A DNA stretch of 64,000 nucleotides from Prevotella histicola JCM 15637 = DNF00424 (lineage in GTDB: Bacteria; Bacteroidota; Bacteroidia; Bacteroidales; Bacteroidaceae). The position numbers were made by a program, and so were the translations under genes. The stretch is taken from contig NZ_BAJX01000005.1 in assembly GCF_000613925.1 (NCBI RefSeq), positions 124,001-188,000 of the forward strand. The letters run 5' to 3'. The notes beneath the pieces were generated by a model that worked only from the letters and a program-made list of their open reading frames with translations, was not told where the DNA came from and did no database searches. Each line of letters opens with the position of its first letter. Position 1 is the stretch's first letter. Below are positions 1 through 6,986 of the stretch, one piece after another.

Positions 1-130
1 TTTTACGGATGATGCAAGTGTTGTTGAAAGCCTTGGATGCCAAGTTGCAATGGTTGAAGGGAATCGGGAAAACATCAAGATTACCACTCCTTTCGACCTT
101 AAAATAGCTGAAGTATTAATTAAAGAATAG
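1..130 (+). CDS. ispD: IspD C-terminus (2-C-methyl-D-erythritol 4-phosphate cytidylyltransferase), partial
   Basis: An open frame enters from the left edge (first full codon at base 2) and stops at 128-130, giving 42 residues. The visible tail carries TDDASVVE, then a G[20 protein letters not shown] segment, which is the conserved C-terminal signature of IspD. This enzyme joins MEP to CTP in the non-mevalonate isoprenoid pathway in the cytoplasm. ispF of the same pathway lies about 10 kb away on the other strand, so the two genes are not an operon here. recG begins 47 bases downstream in the same direction and may be co-transcribed. The identification rests on the motif only, because the catalytic N-terminal half is outside the window. 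Confidence 0.85.
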   Translation, partial: FTDDASVVESLGCQVAMVEGNRENIKITTPFDLKIAEVLIKE

Positions 131-177
131 GTTCAAGAGGGGGAAAGAAGAGTATATTCTCGCAAGAAAAAGACCTT

Positions 178-2274
178 ATGGACATACTATCACAGGACAT
201 CATGTATCTACCGGGGGTAGGTCCGAAACGAAAAGAGATTCTAAGCAAGGAGCTTGGAATCACTACTTATCGTGATCTTTTGGAATATTTCCCCTATAAA
301 TACGTAGATCGTACAAAGGTTTATCTTATCTCTGAGCTTTCACAAGACATGCCTTTCGTCCAAATTAAAGGGCAAATCCTCAGCTTTGAGGAGGCTGATA
401 TGGGCAGAAGGAAGAAGAGAATCATCGCACACTTTAGTGATGGACATGGCATTTGTGACCTTGTTTGGTTCAACGGAACAAAGTATATCTATCAAAACTA
501 CCAAATAGGGAAAGACTATATCGTCTTTGGTAAGCCTACTTTCTTCAATGGTAGGTTCCAATTCACGCACCCTGACATTGACGATGCAAGTCAGTTGCAA
601 CTCAATGACATGGGGATGCAACCTTTTTATATCACCACAGAGAAGATGAAAAAGGCTGGCATCAACTCGCGTGCCATGGAGAAACTGACGAAAATGCTCA
701 TCAGTAAGCTCACAACACCTCTCGAAGAGACGCTCCCACCATTCATAACAACACATCTTCACCTTATCTCTCGTGATGATGCCATGCGGAAAATACATTA
801 TCCTAAGTCGGTCGATGATACACAAAGAGCACGTGTTCGATTGAAATTTGAGGAACTGTTCTATGTCCAACTTAACATTCTTCGATACGCAAGTGACCAC
901 CGCCGTAAGTACAGAGGGTATATTTTCAACCATATAGGAGCACAATTCAACTGGTTTTATACAAAGAATCTTCCTTTTGAACTTACTGGTGCACAGAAAA
1001 GAGTGATGCATGAGATAAGGGCAGACATGGCAAGTGGAAGACAGATGAACCGTCTTCTGCAAGGTGATGTAGGCTCTGGGAAAACACTTGTTGCACTGAT
1101 GTCTATGCTAATAGCCATTGACAACGGCTATCAAGCTTGCATGATGGCACCAACAGAGATACTTGCAGAACAGCACTTACAGACGATCAAGGAGTTTCTG
1201 AAGGGTATGAACCTTCGCGTGGAACTACTGACGGGGATCATAAAGGGCAAAAAACGCAAGGAAGTTTTGGACGGATTGCTGGATGGTTCAGTAAATATTG
1301 TTGTAGGAACGCATGCTATCATAGAGGACAAGGTACAATTCCACAGTCTCGGAATGGCTGTTATTGATGAGCAACATCGCTTCGGTGTGGCTCAAAGGGC
1401 TAAGCTATGGAGCAAGAGTGAGAACCCTCCACACGTCCTTGTAATGACAGCTACGCCCATCCCGCGTACCCTTGCAATGACCATTTATGGTGATTTGGAT
1501 GTCAGCGTAATCGACGAATTACCCCCAGGACGCAAACCTATACAGACGATTCACAAGTATGATGACCAGATGGTAAGCCTTTATCAAGGTATACGCCAGC
1601 AGATAAACCTCGGCAGACAAGTATATATCGTGTTCCCACTCATCAAAGAAAGTGAGAAAATGGACCTCAAGAACCTTGAAGACGGATATCATGCAATGTG
1701 TGAAGTCTTCCCGGAATTCAAGTTAAGTAAGATACATGGGAAGATGAAAGATAAGGAGAAGGAGGAGGAGATGCAGAAGTTCGTAAACGGGACTACTCAG
1801 ATTCTCGTCGCTACAACAGTAATAGAGGTGGGAGTCAACGTACCCAATGCAAGCGTAATGATCATACTTGATGCACAGCGTTTCGGACTATCACAGCTTC
1901 ATCAGCTCCGTGGACGAGTAGGACGTGGCGCTGAACAAAGCTATTGCATACTCGTTACCAATCACAAACTGACGAAAGAAACCAGCAAACGCATAGATAT
2001 AATGTGTGACACTAACGATGGTTTTGAGATTGCAGAAGCCGACTTAAAACTCCGTGGACCTGGTGATCTGGAAGGTACACAACAAAGTGGTGTTGCCTTC
2101 GACCTCAAGATTGCCGACATAGCACGGGACGGTCAGATTGTCCAAATGGCACGGGAAGAAGCCCAGAAAATTATTGATGACGATCCAACTTGCCAGAAAA
2201 GCGAATATAATTTACTTTGGAATAGATTAAAAATGTTAAGAAATACTAATATTAATTGGGCTGCAATTTCTTGA
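178..2274 (+). CDS. recG: ATP-dependent DNA helicase RecG
   Basis: The 698-residue protein has the usual RecG length. RecG is a cytoplasmic superfamily-2 helicase that remodels stalled forks and branch-migrates Holliday junctions. The N-terminal wedge/OB region opens with LPGVGPKRKEIL (residues 11-22). The helicase core has Walker A GDVGSGKT at 296-303, the DEQH box at about 397-400 followed by RFGVAQR, motif III TATPIPRTLA, and the C-terminal motif with QLRGRVGRG. The start at 178 puts the GVGPKR element at the normal distance from the N-terminus. It follows ispD closely. No terminator is obvious after the stop. A long minus-strand frame inside it is a shadow of the coding bias. Confidence 0.97.
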   Translation: MDILSQDIMYLPGVGPKRKEILSKELGITTYRDLLEYFPYKYVDRTKVYLISELSQDMPFVQIKGQILSFEEADMGRRKKRIIAHFSDGHGICDLVWFNGTKYIYQNYQIGKDYIVFGKPTFFNGRFQFTHPDIDDASQLQLNDMGMQPFYITTEKMKKAGINSRAMEKLTKMLISKLTTPLEETLPPFITTHLHLISRDDAMRKIHYPKSVDDTQRARVRLKFEELFYVQLNILRYASDHRRKYRGYIFNHIGAQFNWFYTKNLPFELTGAQKRVMHEIRADMASGRQMNRLLQGDVGSGKTLVALMSMLIAIDNGYQACMMAPTEILAEQHLQTIKEFLKGMNLRVELLTGIIKGKKRKEVLDGLLDGSVNIVVGTHAIIEDKVQFHSLGMAVIDEQHRFGVAQRAKLWSKSENPPHVLVMTATPIPRTLAMTIYGDLDVSVIDELPPGRKPIQTIHKYDDQMVSLYQGIRQQINLGRQVYIVFPLIKESEKMDLKNLEDGYHAMCEVFPEFKLSKIHGKMKDKEKEEEMQKFVNGTTQILVATTVIEVGVNVPNASVMIILDAQRFGLSQLHQLRGRVGRGAEQSYCILVTNHKLTKETSKRIDIMCDTNDGFEIAEADLKLRGPGDLEGTQQSGVAFDLKIADIARDGQIVQMAREEAQKIIDDDPTCQKSEYNLLWNRLKMLRNTNINWAAIS

Positions 2275-2414
2275 TAAAGATTGGGCTTTTTACCCTAAAA
2301 CCGCCTAAAACTCCTCACTTGATTTACATTATTCAAGCATAATAATACATAAAAACTCCTTGTTAAAACCCCTATAAAAACTGTTAACCTGCAATTTTTT
2401 CTACATTTTTTCGT

Positions 2415-2422
2415 TATCTTTG
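2415..2422 (+). promoter_or_regulatory. -7 box upstream of the M23 peptidase gene
   Basis: TATCTTTG matches the Bacteroidota -7 consensus TAnnTTTG. No clear -33 TTTG is visible about 24 bases upstream. The leader to the ATG at 2543 would be about 115 bases. Confidence 0.6.
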
Positions 2423-2542
2423 CGACGTCTTTTAGTTCAGAATTGGACAAAAATGACGTCCATTACTGGATTATTAGTGAATAAATGAGACTCATTTGCC
2501 TCATATCCTTGACATAATAAACCGAAATAAAATAACTTAATT

Positions 2543-3547
2543 ATGAAGTTAGGAAATATAGTTAGAGCCTTTGCGCTTACTTCGCTCTTTGCTCTAACAT
2601 CACATACAGCAAATGCTCAAGACTTGCTTGCACGTCAAGCACCAATCGACAGACGAGCCAAAGCTCTTGACACTGTGGTTATCACTCGCTTACGCGAGGC
2701 TGAGGAAATAGACGAACCATCATCAGAACTCTATAACGACTGGAACAACGTATATGCACACAGGGCTGGTACACTGCCTGATGTCTATAAGATTGATTTA
2801 CGTGGGTTCTGCATGCCAACACCAAGTCGCGTCATAACAAGTAACTTCGGACGCCGTTGGGGACGTCACCACCAAGGATTAGACATCAAAGTTTATATCG
2901 GTGACACTATCCGTGCAGCCTTCTCTGGTAAAGTACGTGTAGTAAAATACGACGGAAATGGCTATGGAAAGTACATTGTTATACGACATAGCAATGGTCT
3001 TGAGACCATTTATGGACACCTCTCTAAGCAGATTGTATCTGTCAATCAGACTGTTCGTGCAGGACAACCAATCGGTTTAGGCGGTAATACTGGGCGTTCT
3101 ACAGGTTCTCACCTGCACTTTGAGACACGTCTTTGTGGCGTTGCTTTGAACCCAGCACTATTCTTTGACTTTGCTCATCAGGACGTAACTGGCGACTATT
3201 ATGTATTCCGTCGCAGTACGGTTGCACAAGAATCAGAACGTGCTACAGCTGCTCGCGGTACATCATCAAGCCTCGGTTACTCTCGTGAAAATATACAGGG
3301 GAAGCGTGGACAACGGTATTCATCTTATCAGCCGAAGACCTATAACACAGACTTCTCGAGTCATACACCTCGTTCTGAGGCTTATGCTGAAAGCGGAAAG
3401 ATTCTCTATCATAAGGTTGCCAATGGTGAAACCTTAGAGTCAATAGCCAAACAACACGGCATAACGCTTGACCAAATCTGCCGATTGAACCGTTTGGGAC
3501 GATTTACAAGAGTGGTAGAAGGACAGCTTCTGACTATCAGTAAGTAG
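2543..3547 (+). CDS. Secreted M23-family peptidase with C-terminal LysM domain
   Basis: The 334-residue protein starts with a Sec signal peptide (cleavage after ...SHTANA). The M23 (LytM/lysostaphin-type) endopeptidase domain covers about residues 95-205. Its zinc ligands fit the family pattern: HHQGLDI near 109, and GSHLHFE with H190 and H192. These enzymes cut peptidoglycan cross-bridges or act as amidase activators in the periplasm. A flexible Ser/Tyr-rich linker leads to a single LysM motif at about 288-334 (YHKVANGETLESIAKQHGI), which would bind glycan strands. The catalytic H-x-H and the first His-x4-Asp appear intact, so it is probably an active hydrolase. It is a single gene with its own promoter and a perfect hairpin at the 3' end. 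Confidence 0.92.
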   Translation: MKLGNIVRAFALTSLFALTSHTANAQDLLARQAPIDRRAKALDTVVITRLREAEEIDEPSSELYNDWNNVYAHRAGTLPDVYKIDLRGFCMPTPSRVITSNFGRRWGRHHQGLDIKVYIGDTIRAAFSGKVRVVKYDGNGYGKYIVIRHSNGLETIYGHLSKQIVSVNQTVRAGQPIGLGGNTGRSTGSHLHFETRLCGVALNPALFFDFAHQDVTGDYYVFRRSTVAQESERATAARGTSSSLGYSRENIQGKRGQRYSSYQPKTYNTDFSSHTPRSEAYAESGKILYHKVANGETLESIAKQHGITLDQICRLNRLGRFTRVVEGQLLTISK

Positions 3548-3572
3548 CGATTCAAGCTATAATAAGAAATAC

Positions 3573-3608
3573 AACAGCCTCGATAGACGCACGTCTATCG
3601 AGGCTGTT
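3573..3608 (+). terminator. 17-bp perfect hairpin after the M23 peptidase gene
   Basis: AACAGCCTCGATAGACG (3573-3589) pairs perfectly with 3592-3608 across a 2-base loop and is followed by a short T run. It lies 25 bases after the stop. Confidence 0.75.
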
Positions 3609-3721
3609 TGCATATATACATACGCAACCTGCGGAGCAGTCCTATAGAGAAAGGGAAGCAATTCTTTGATAAGCATGCAAGACATAGACGGCTTCTTTGT
3701 AAAATAATTTAGCCTATGACA

Positions 3722-3975
3722 TTTTAATAGGGCATCTTTTGGCTTCTAAAAGATGCCCTTTTGCATTGTAAAAGGTGCCCTTTTAGCATGTAAAAGACGC
3801 CCTTTTACAACCTAAAAGACACCCTTTTACAAGGCCTCATGTAACTATCTGATAATGCAGTGGTTACAAAGTCGAGAAAAGACCATTTCCTGTTATTTTA
3901 TTCTTCTTTGTGTTTTCCAAACTGTAAGTTTACTTTACTCCAGTAAACTTACACCCTCCTACTCTCTTCCTCACC
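3722..3975. repeat. Array A: family-1 22-bp palindromic element with head and tail
   Basis: The head TTTAATAG is followed by GGGCATCTTTT...AAAAGATGCCC and then four further units of 22 bp, core AAAAG-N5-CTTTT (cores ATGCC, GTGCC, ACGCC, ACACC), to about 3830. A tail follows: GCCTC, then GTAACTATCTGATAATG, GGTTACAAAG, and AAACTGTAAG at about 3920. The same head, array and tail recur at 16861 and 35128, and inverted at 29767. It sits between convergent genes. No ORF or transposase is inside. Confidence 0.8.
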
Positions 3976-4029
3976 CTTTTACACCTTATTATAATATGTG
4001 CAAAGACATCTGAGAAGGGCATTATCAAA

Positions 4030-4065
4030 CAGGCTTCTTTGAGTTGATTAACTCAAAGAAGCCTG
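4030..4065 (-). terminator. 16-bp perfect hairpin at the 3' side of the small basic protein gene
   Basis: CAGGCTTCTTTGAGTT (4030-4045) pairs with 4050-4065 around a 4-base loop. It lies about 70 bases past the stop of the minus-strand gene. The T tract is weak on both sides, so it may act in both directions or by stabilising the RNA. Confidence 0.55.
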
Positions 4066-4132
4066 CCTATTCATACGTTTGGTATAAGGTACAACAGATG
4101 TACCTCACACCAAATCCAAGTAATTAGATGGT

Positions 4133-4538
4133 TTACTTCTCGTCTACCGTGTCTGGTTTAAAGGCATCTGAGATACCTTTACCAAGCTTCTTGAAGAAAT
4201 TCTTACCACCCTGACCTATCTTTCTGGTCGCCTTACCGACAGATTTCGCACCGTCCTTAACGGCATGACCGACACCACGTGACACACTGCGGAATCCGTC
4301 TCTTACCTCATCTGCAGCTGACTCATCGTCATCATCGATCCTCGTCGTGGTACGAGTGGTGGTCTTTGTAGTGGTCTTCTTAGGAGCAGGAGTCTGCTTT
4401 ACCACACGCTCCGTTGACCTTCCATGTGCTAACGAGACGTGGTGAGGCACCAGCGATACCACTATACTCTGTCTGAGCAGATGCAGAAAGGCATATGACA
4501 GACATTACTACTAACACTTTCATCCTGATTTTTCTCAT
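4133..4538 (-). pseudogene. Small secreted basic protein, reading frame interrupted once
   Basis: Reading from an ATG at 4538 preceded by GGAGAG gives a clear signal peptide (MRKIRMKVLVVMSVICLSASA), but this frame stops early. The body of the protein is in the next frame, up to the stop at 4133. It has a Thr/Lys/Arg-rich linker, an acidic DDDDE patch and a basic Gly/Lys-rich tail with repeated GxxVGKA/GKxxFKKLGK motifs. Restoring the frame needs one base removed (or two added) between about 4400 and 4465, giving about 134 residues. Either the gene is broken or the sequence has an extra base. The function is unknown. The basic, amphipathic C-terminus is typical of small envelope-associated proteins. 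The body can also be read alone from a GTG at 4462, but then it has no signal peptide. Confidence 0.55.
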
Positions 4539-4567
4539 TGTCTCTCCTTTTTTTATTGGTTAAACAA

Positions 4568-5347
4568 TTACTTAATAACACTGCGCAGAGCAAACCACGC
4601 ATGCAACAGCAGGGTATGCACCAGTCCGTAATGCCGCTTCATAACTTCAAAACGCTCTTGAAGCGACTCCTTATGGTGCAGGGTTGTTTGCCCTTCCTGC
4701 ATATAATCAGCCACAATGGCATGAATATTTCTTAATAATAGATGACGATGCTCACCTTCTTTCATCACCCTAATACACCAATCTACATCTGCAGAATAGC
4801 GGAATGACGTGTCATAAGGTAACGCTTTGGCTATATCTGTTCGTGCATAAAACGCCTGATGACACACCAACATACCATAACGGAACGAGCGCCATGTGAG
4901 CCGTTCGGGTGGACTGAGCCGACGATGACAAAGGAAATTACCCTTGGAATCGATGATATCAGTATCACCAAAGAGGACAGCCGGTAGTTCTTCACCGTCT
5001 CCAACCTCTGCAGCTAAAGCCACTTTGTCAAGTGTTTCAGGTGCCGGAAAACGGTCGCCTGCATTCAGAAAGACAACATAATCACCTGTCGCCTGCTGCA
5101 ATCCTTTGTTCATAGCAAAGTAAAGTCCTCCATCAGGTTCGCTCTTTATCTTCACGACATGCCCATTCTCAGCCTCATCGGACTGACGCTTATAAGCCTC
5201 AGCTATACTGACTGTATTGTCTGTAGAGGCTCCATCAATAATGAGATGTTCAACATGAACATAGTCTTGCATAAGGACACTGTCTAACGTTGGTTGTAGA
5301 ACGTCCTCCGCATTATAGGTTATTGTGACTACAGAAAATGTGATCAT
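4568..5347 (-). CDS. Glycosyltransferase family 2
   Basis: The 259-residue protein has a GT-A fold. It opens with FSVVTITYNAEDVLQPTLDS, then a QDYVHVEHLIIDGASTDNT nucleotide-sugar-binding segment, and NAGDRF near residue 95, which stands where the family has its acidic metal-binding motif. The size and motifs resemble the short WcaA-like transferases that add sugars to surface polysaccharide on the cytoplasmic face of the inner membrane. The donor and acceptor cannot be read from the sequence. Its ATG overlaps the stop of the upstream GT4 gene by four bases (ATGA), so the two are translationally coupled and probably act on the same glycan. Confidence 0.9.
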   Translation of the reverse strand: MITFSVVTITYNAEDVLQPTLDSVLMQDYVHVEHLIIDGASTDNTVSIAEAYKRQSDEAENGHVVKIKSEPDGGLYFAMNKGLQQATGDYVVFLNAGDRFPAPETLDKVALAAEVGDGEELPAVLFGDTDIIDSKGNFLCHRRLSPPERLTWRSFRYGMLVCHQAFYARTDIAKALPYDTSFRYSADVDWCIRVMKEGEHRHLLLRNIHAIVADYMQEGQTTLHHKESLQERFEVMKRHYGLVHTLLLHAWFALRSVIK

Positions 5348-6618
5348 AGATGGAAACTCTTAAAGGCCATAGCCTCATTATATACTTCAATATATTGCAT
5401 AGCAACGCTACGTTGTGAATAGTTACGCTGTACTTTCCCTACAGCCGACTCGGAAAGCTCTGCGTATTCAGCCTCCTCAAGCACCCAATGTAGGCCTCTG
5501 GCAAGGTCGTCTGCATTACGATATTCTGCTACGTAACCGTTCTTTTTATGGTCAATCTCCTCTGGAATACCACCAACTTTAAAGCCTACACAAGGCACAC
5601 CACATGCCATTGCCTCCATGATAGTATTGGGTAGATTCTCCGAAAGTGAAGGTAATACGAACACATCGGTGGCATTGTAGATGTCAACAATCTGTCGGGT
5701 GTCATTCACATAGCCTAACTCATAGACCTTAAAATCAAACAATTCCTGTAACCCTTCACCATGTCCGCCCAGTACTGCAACGACAACTTCATCTCGCATC
5801 TCAGGATTCTCTGCTACCATTTTGTGACAAGCATCAATGAGATAGCTGATACCTTTATTCACATTATCAATACGTTGTGATGCGAAAAGAATGACTTTCT
5901 TATCCAAAGGTAGCTTGGTTCGCACTCGTGCCTGCCGCTTATCAGACGGTCGGAAGACGTGTGTATCAATTGGATTCGGAATGGTTTGAATCAATTGATT
6001 ACTCAGAATAGCACTTTTACGTGCCTCTTTCTCAAGCCATTTACTGCAGGTAACAAATGAAATGTTGCCCCTTTTGAGGACCTCCTTCTTATGATGAAGT
6101 ACCCGATAGGATAGATCATGGGATGAACCTCCATTGGGAAGAAGACGACAATTGCCACAATACGACTGATAACGCTGGCAGTTTAGCGTGATATGACAGA
6201 TACCTGTAGCAGGCCAAATATCATGCATTGTCCACACAACAGGCTTGCCGCTATCAAGAATCTTACGTATTCCTTTCAACGAAAGCATACCTTGATTTAT
6301 CCAAGAGAGATGGATTATGTCTGCTTCCTTGAACTCTGGGAGCTGTGTAATGTCCACTCCTGCATTGGCAATATCAATCTCAAAGAGATGTTTTCGGCTG
6401 AAATGAGAGTACCAGAAGACACACCAACGCTCCCAAAGAAAATAAAATTGGTTGCGTAAGGGGTGAGATAATCCAACGACAGTAATATCATCTGTCAGCT
6501 TATCACGTACTAACATCTTTGCTTTTACCCCGCTGTTGTTCAGAGCATCCTTGAGTCGGTTAGCAGCAACAGCTGCTCCACCGGTCTTCTCGCTGGTATT
6601 TACAATCAGTACTCGCAT
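5344..6618 (-). CDS. Glycosyltransferase family 4
   Basis: The 424-residue protein has a GT-B fold. The N-terminal donor/acceptor cleft is marked by SEKTGGAAVAANRLKDAL, which contains the Gly-rich loop. The C-terminal nucleotide-sugar motif EAMACGVPCVGFKVGGIPEEI lies at about residues 327-347 with the two glutamates of the E-x7-E signature. Four cysteines in the ICHI...CQRYQSYCGNC segment (about 145-160) could form a metal or structural site, as seen in some WcaC-like enzymes. It is the first gene of a two-gene operon with the GT2 gene and is driven by the -7 box at 6637-6644. It is likely involved in exopolysaccharide or LPS glycan assembly. Confidence 0.92.
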   Translation of the reverse strand: MRVLIVNTSEKTGGAAVAANRLKDALNNSGVKAKMLVRDKLTDDITVVGLSHPLRNQFYFLWERWCVFWYSHFSRKHLFEIDIANAGVDITQLPEFKEADIIHLSWINQGMLSLKGIRKILDSGKPVVWTMHDIWPATGICHITLNCQRYQSYCGNCRLLPNGGSSHDLSYRVLHHKKEVLKRGNISFVTCSKWLEKEARKSAILSNQLIQTIPNPIDTHVFRPSDKRQARVRTKLPLDKKVILFASQRIDNVNKGISYLIDACHKMVAENPEMRDEVVVAVLGGHGEGLQELFDFKVYELGYVNDTRQIVDIYNATDVFVLPSLSENLPNTIMEAMACGVPCVGFKVGGIPEEIDHKKNGYVAEYRNADDLARGLHWVLEEAEYAELSESAVGKVQRNYSQRSVAMQYIEVYNEAMAFKSFHL

Positions 6619-6636
6619 TCTTTTGTTCCTTTACCG

Positions 6637-6644
6637 CAAAGTTA
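6637..6644 (-). promoter_or_regulatory. -7 box of the glycosyltransferase operon
   Basis: On the minus strand TAACTTTG fits TAnnTTTG, 19 bases before the ATG at 6618, so the leader is only about a dozen bases. Confidence 0.65.
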
Positions 6645-6759
6645 CAAGAAAACAAATAAACATACAAGAAAAGTAATAAAATATTAGTTGTTTGCGTACA
6701 CAAGCAGTTGATTTGCGTCAAGAAAGATGTATTTTCTGCATAATTCATACTAAATTAGT

Positions 6760-6790
6760 TGCGAAAAACATGAAAACCACCTACCTTTGC
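6760..6790 (+). promoter_or_regulatory. Promoter of the candidate small RNA
   Basis: TTG at 6760-6762 and a perfect TACCTTTG at 6783-6790, with the spacing seen at other promoters in the window. No plus-strand gene longer than 15 codons follows before a terminator. Confidence 0.65.
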
Positions 6791-6796
6791 ATTGTC

Positions 6797-6985
6797 AAAA
6801 GGTTAATAGATTGTTTAGGTTAGTAGTAATAGATTTAGGTTTTTAGTTATTTTATTAAGGTAAACGTTTAACGATTGATCTAGGATGACAAAGGTGACCG
6901 TGAGGTTCCCTTTCATTAAAAAGGATTTCTAGTTAAACATACTACAGACGCCGATGCTCGATGAGAGTATCGGCGTTCTTCTTTT
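6797..6985 (+). ncRNA. Candidate small RNA or short-peptide transcript
   Basis: A promoter at 6760-6790 and a hairpin-plus-T-run terminator at 6949-6984 bound a transcript of about 190 bases with no gene of ordinary size. Its only ORF is 15 codons (6895-6942, MTKVTVRFPFIKKDF). The segment is AT-rich in the first 90 bases and becomes more balanced over the small ORF. The minus-strand gene beyond it points the other way, so this is not a leader. It does not show the paired ends expected of 6S RNA or the tag of tmRNA. Transcription itself is inferred. Confidence 0.45.
6949..6984 (+). terminator. Terminator of the candidate small RNA
   Basis: CGCCGATGCTC (6949-6959) pairs with GAGTATCGGCG (6965-6975) with one G-U, followed by TTCTTCTTTT. 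The minus side lacks a T tract, so it serves the plus strand. Confidence 0.7.
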
Positions 6986-6986
6986 A

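Larger units (their letters stand above)
3548..4132. other. Intergenic stretch between convergent genes
   Basis: It holds the peptidase terminator, repeat array A with its tail, a perfect inverted repeat GTAAGTTTAC...GTAAACTTAC at about 3926-3954, and the 16-bp hairpin at 4030. No coding signal was seen. Confidence 0.7.

Noticed and set aside
340-1062. 240-residue minus-strand ORF
   Set aside because: It lies wholly inside recG, whose frame has all helicase motifs. It has no signal or promoter and is a coding-bias shadow.
3722-3830. Array of short repeats with even spacing, CRISPR-like at first sight
   Set aside because: There are no unique spacers between repeats (22-bp period is all repeat), copy number is only five, and no cas genes are in the window.
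4133-4462. Minus-strand GTG-started protein taken as the whole gene
   Set aside because: A signal peptide with RBS lies just upstream in the adjacent frame, so the GTG start is probably an artefact of the frame break.
6797-6985. Assignment of the orphan transcript to 6S RNA or tmRNA
   Set aside because: The ends are not complementary as in 6S, and there is no tRNA-like part or tag reading frame as in tmRNA.
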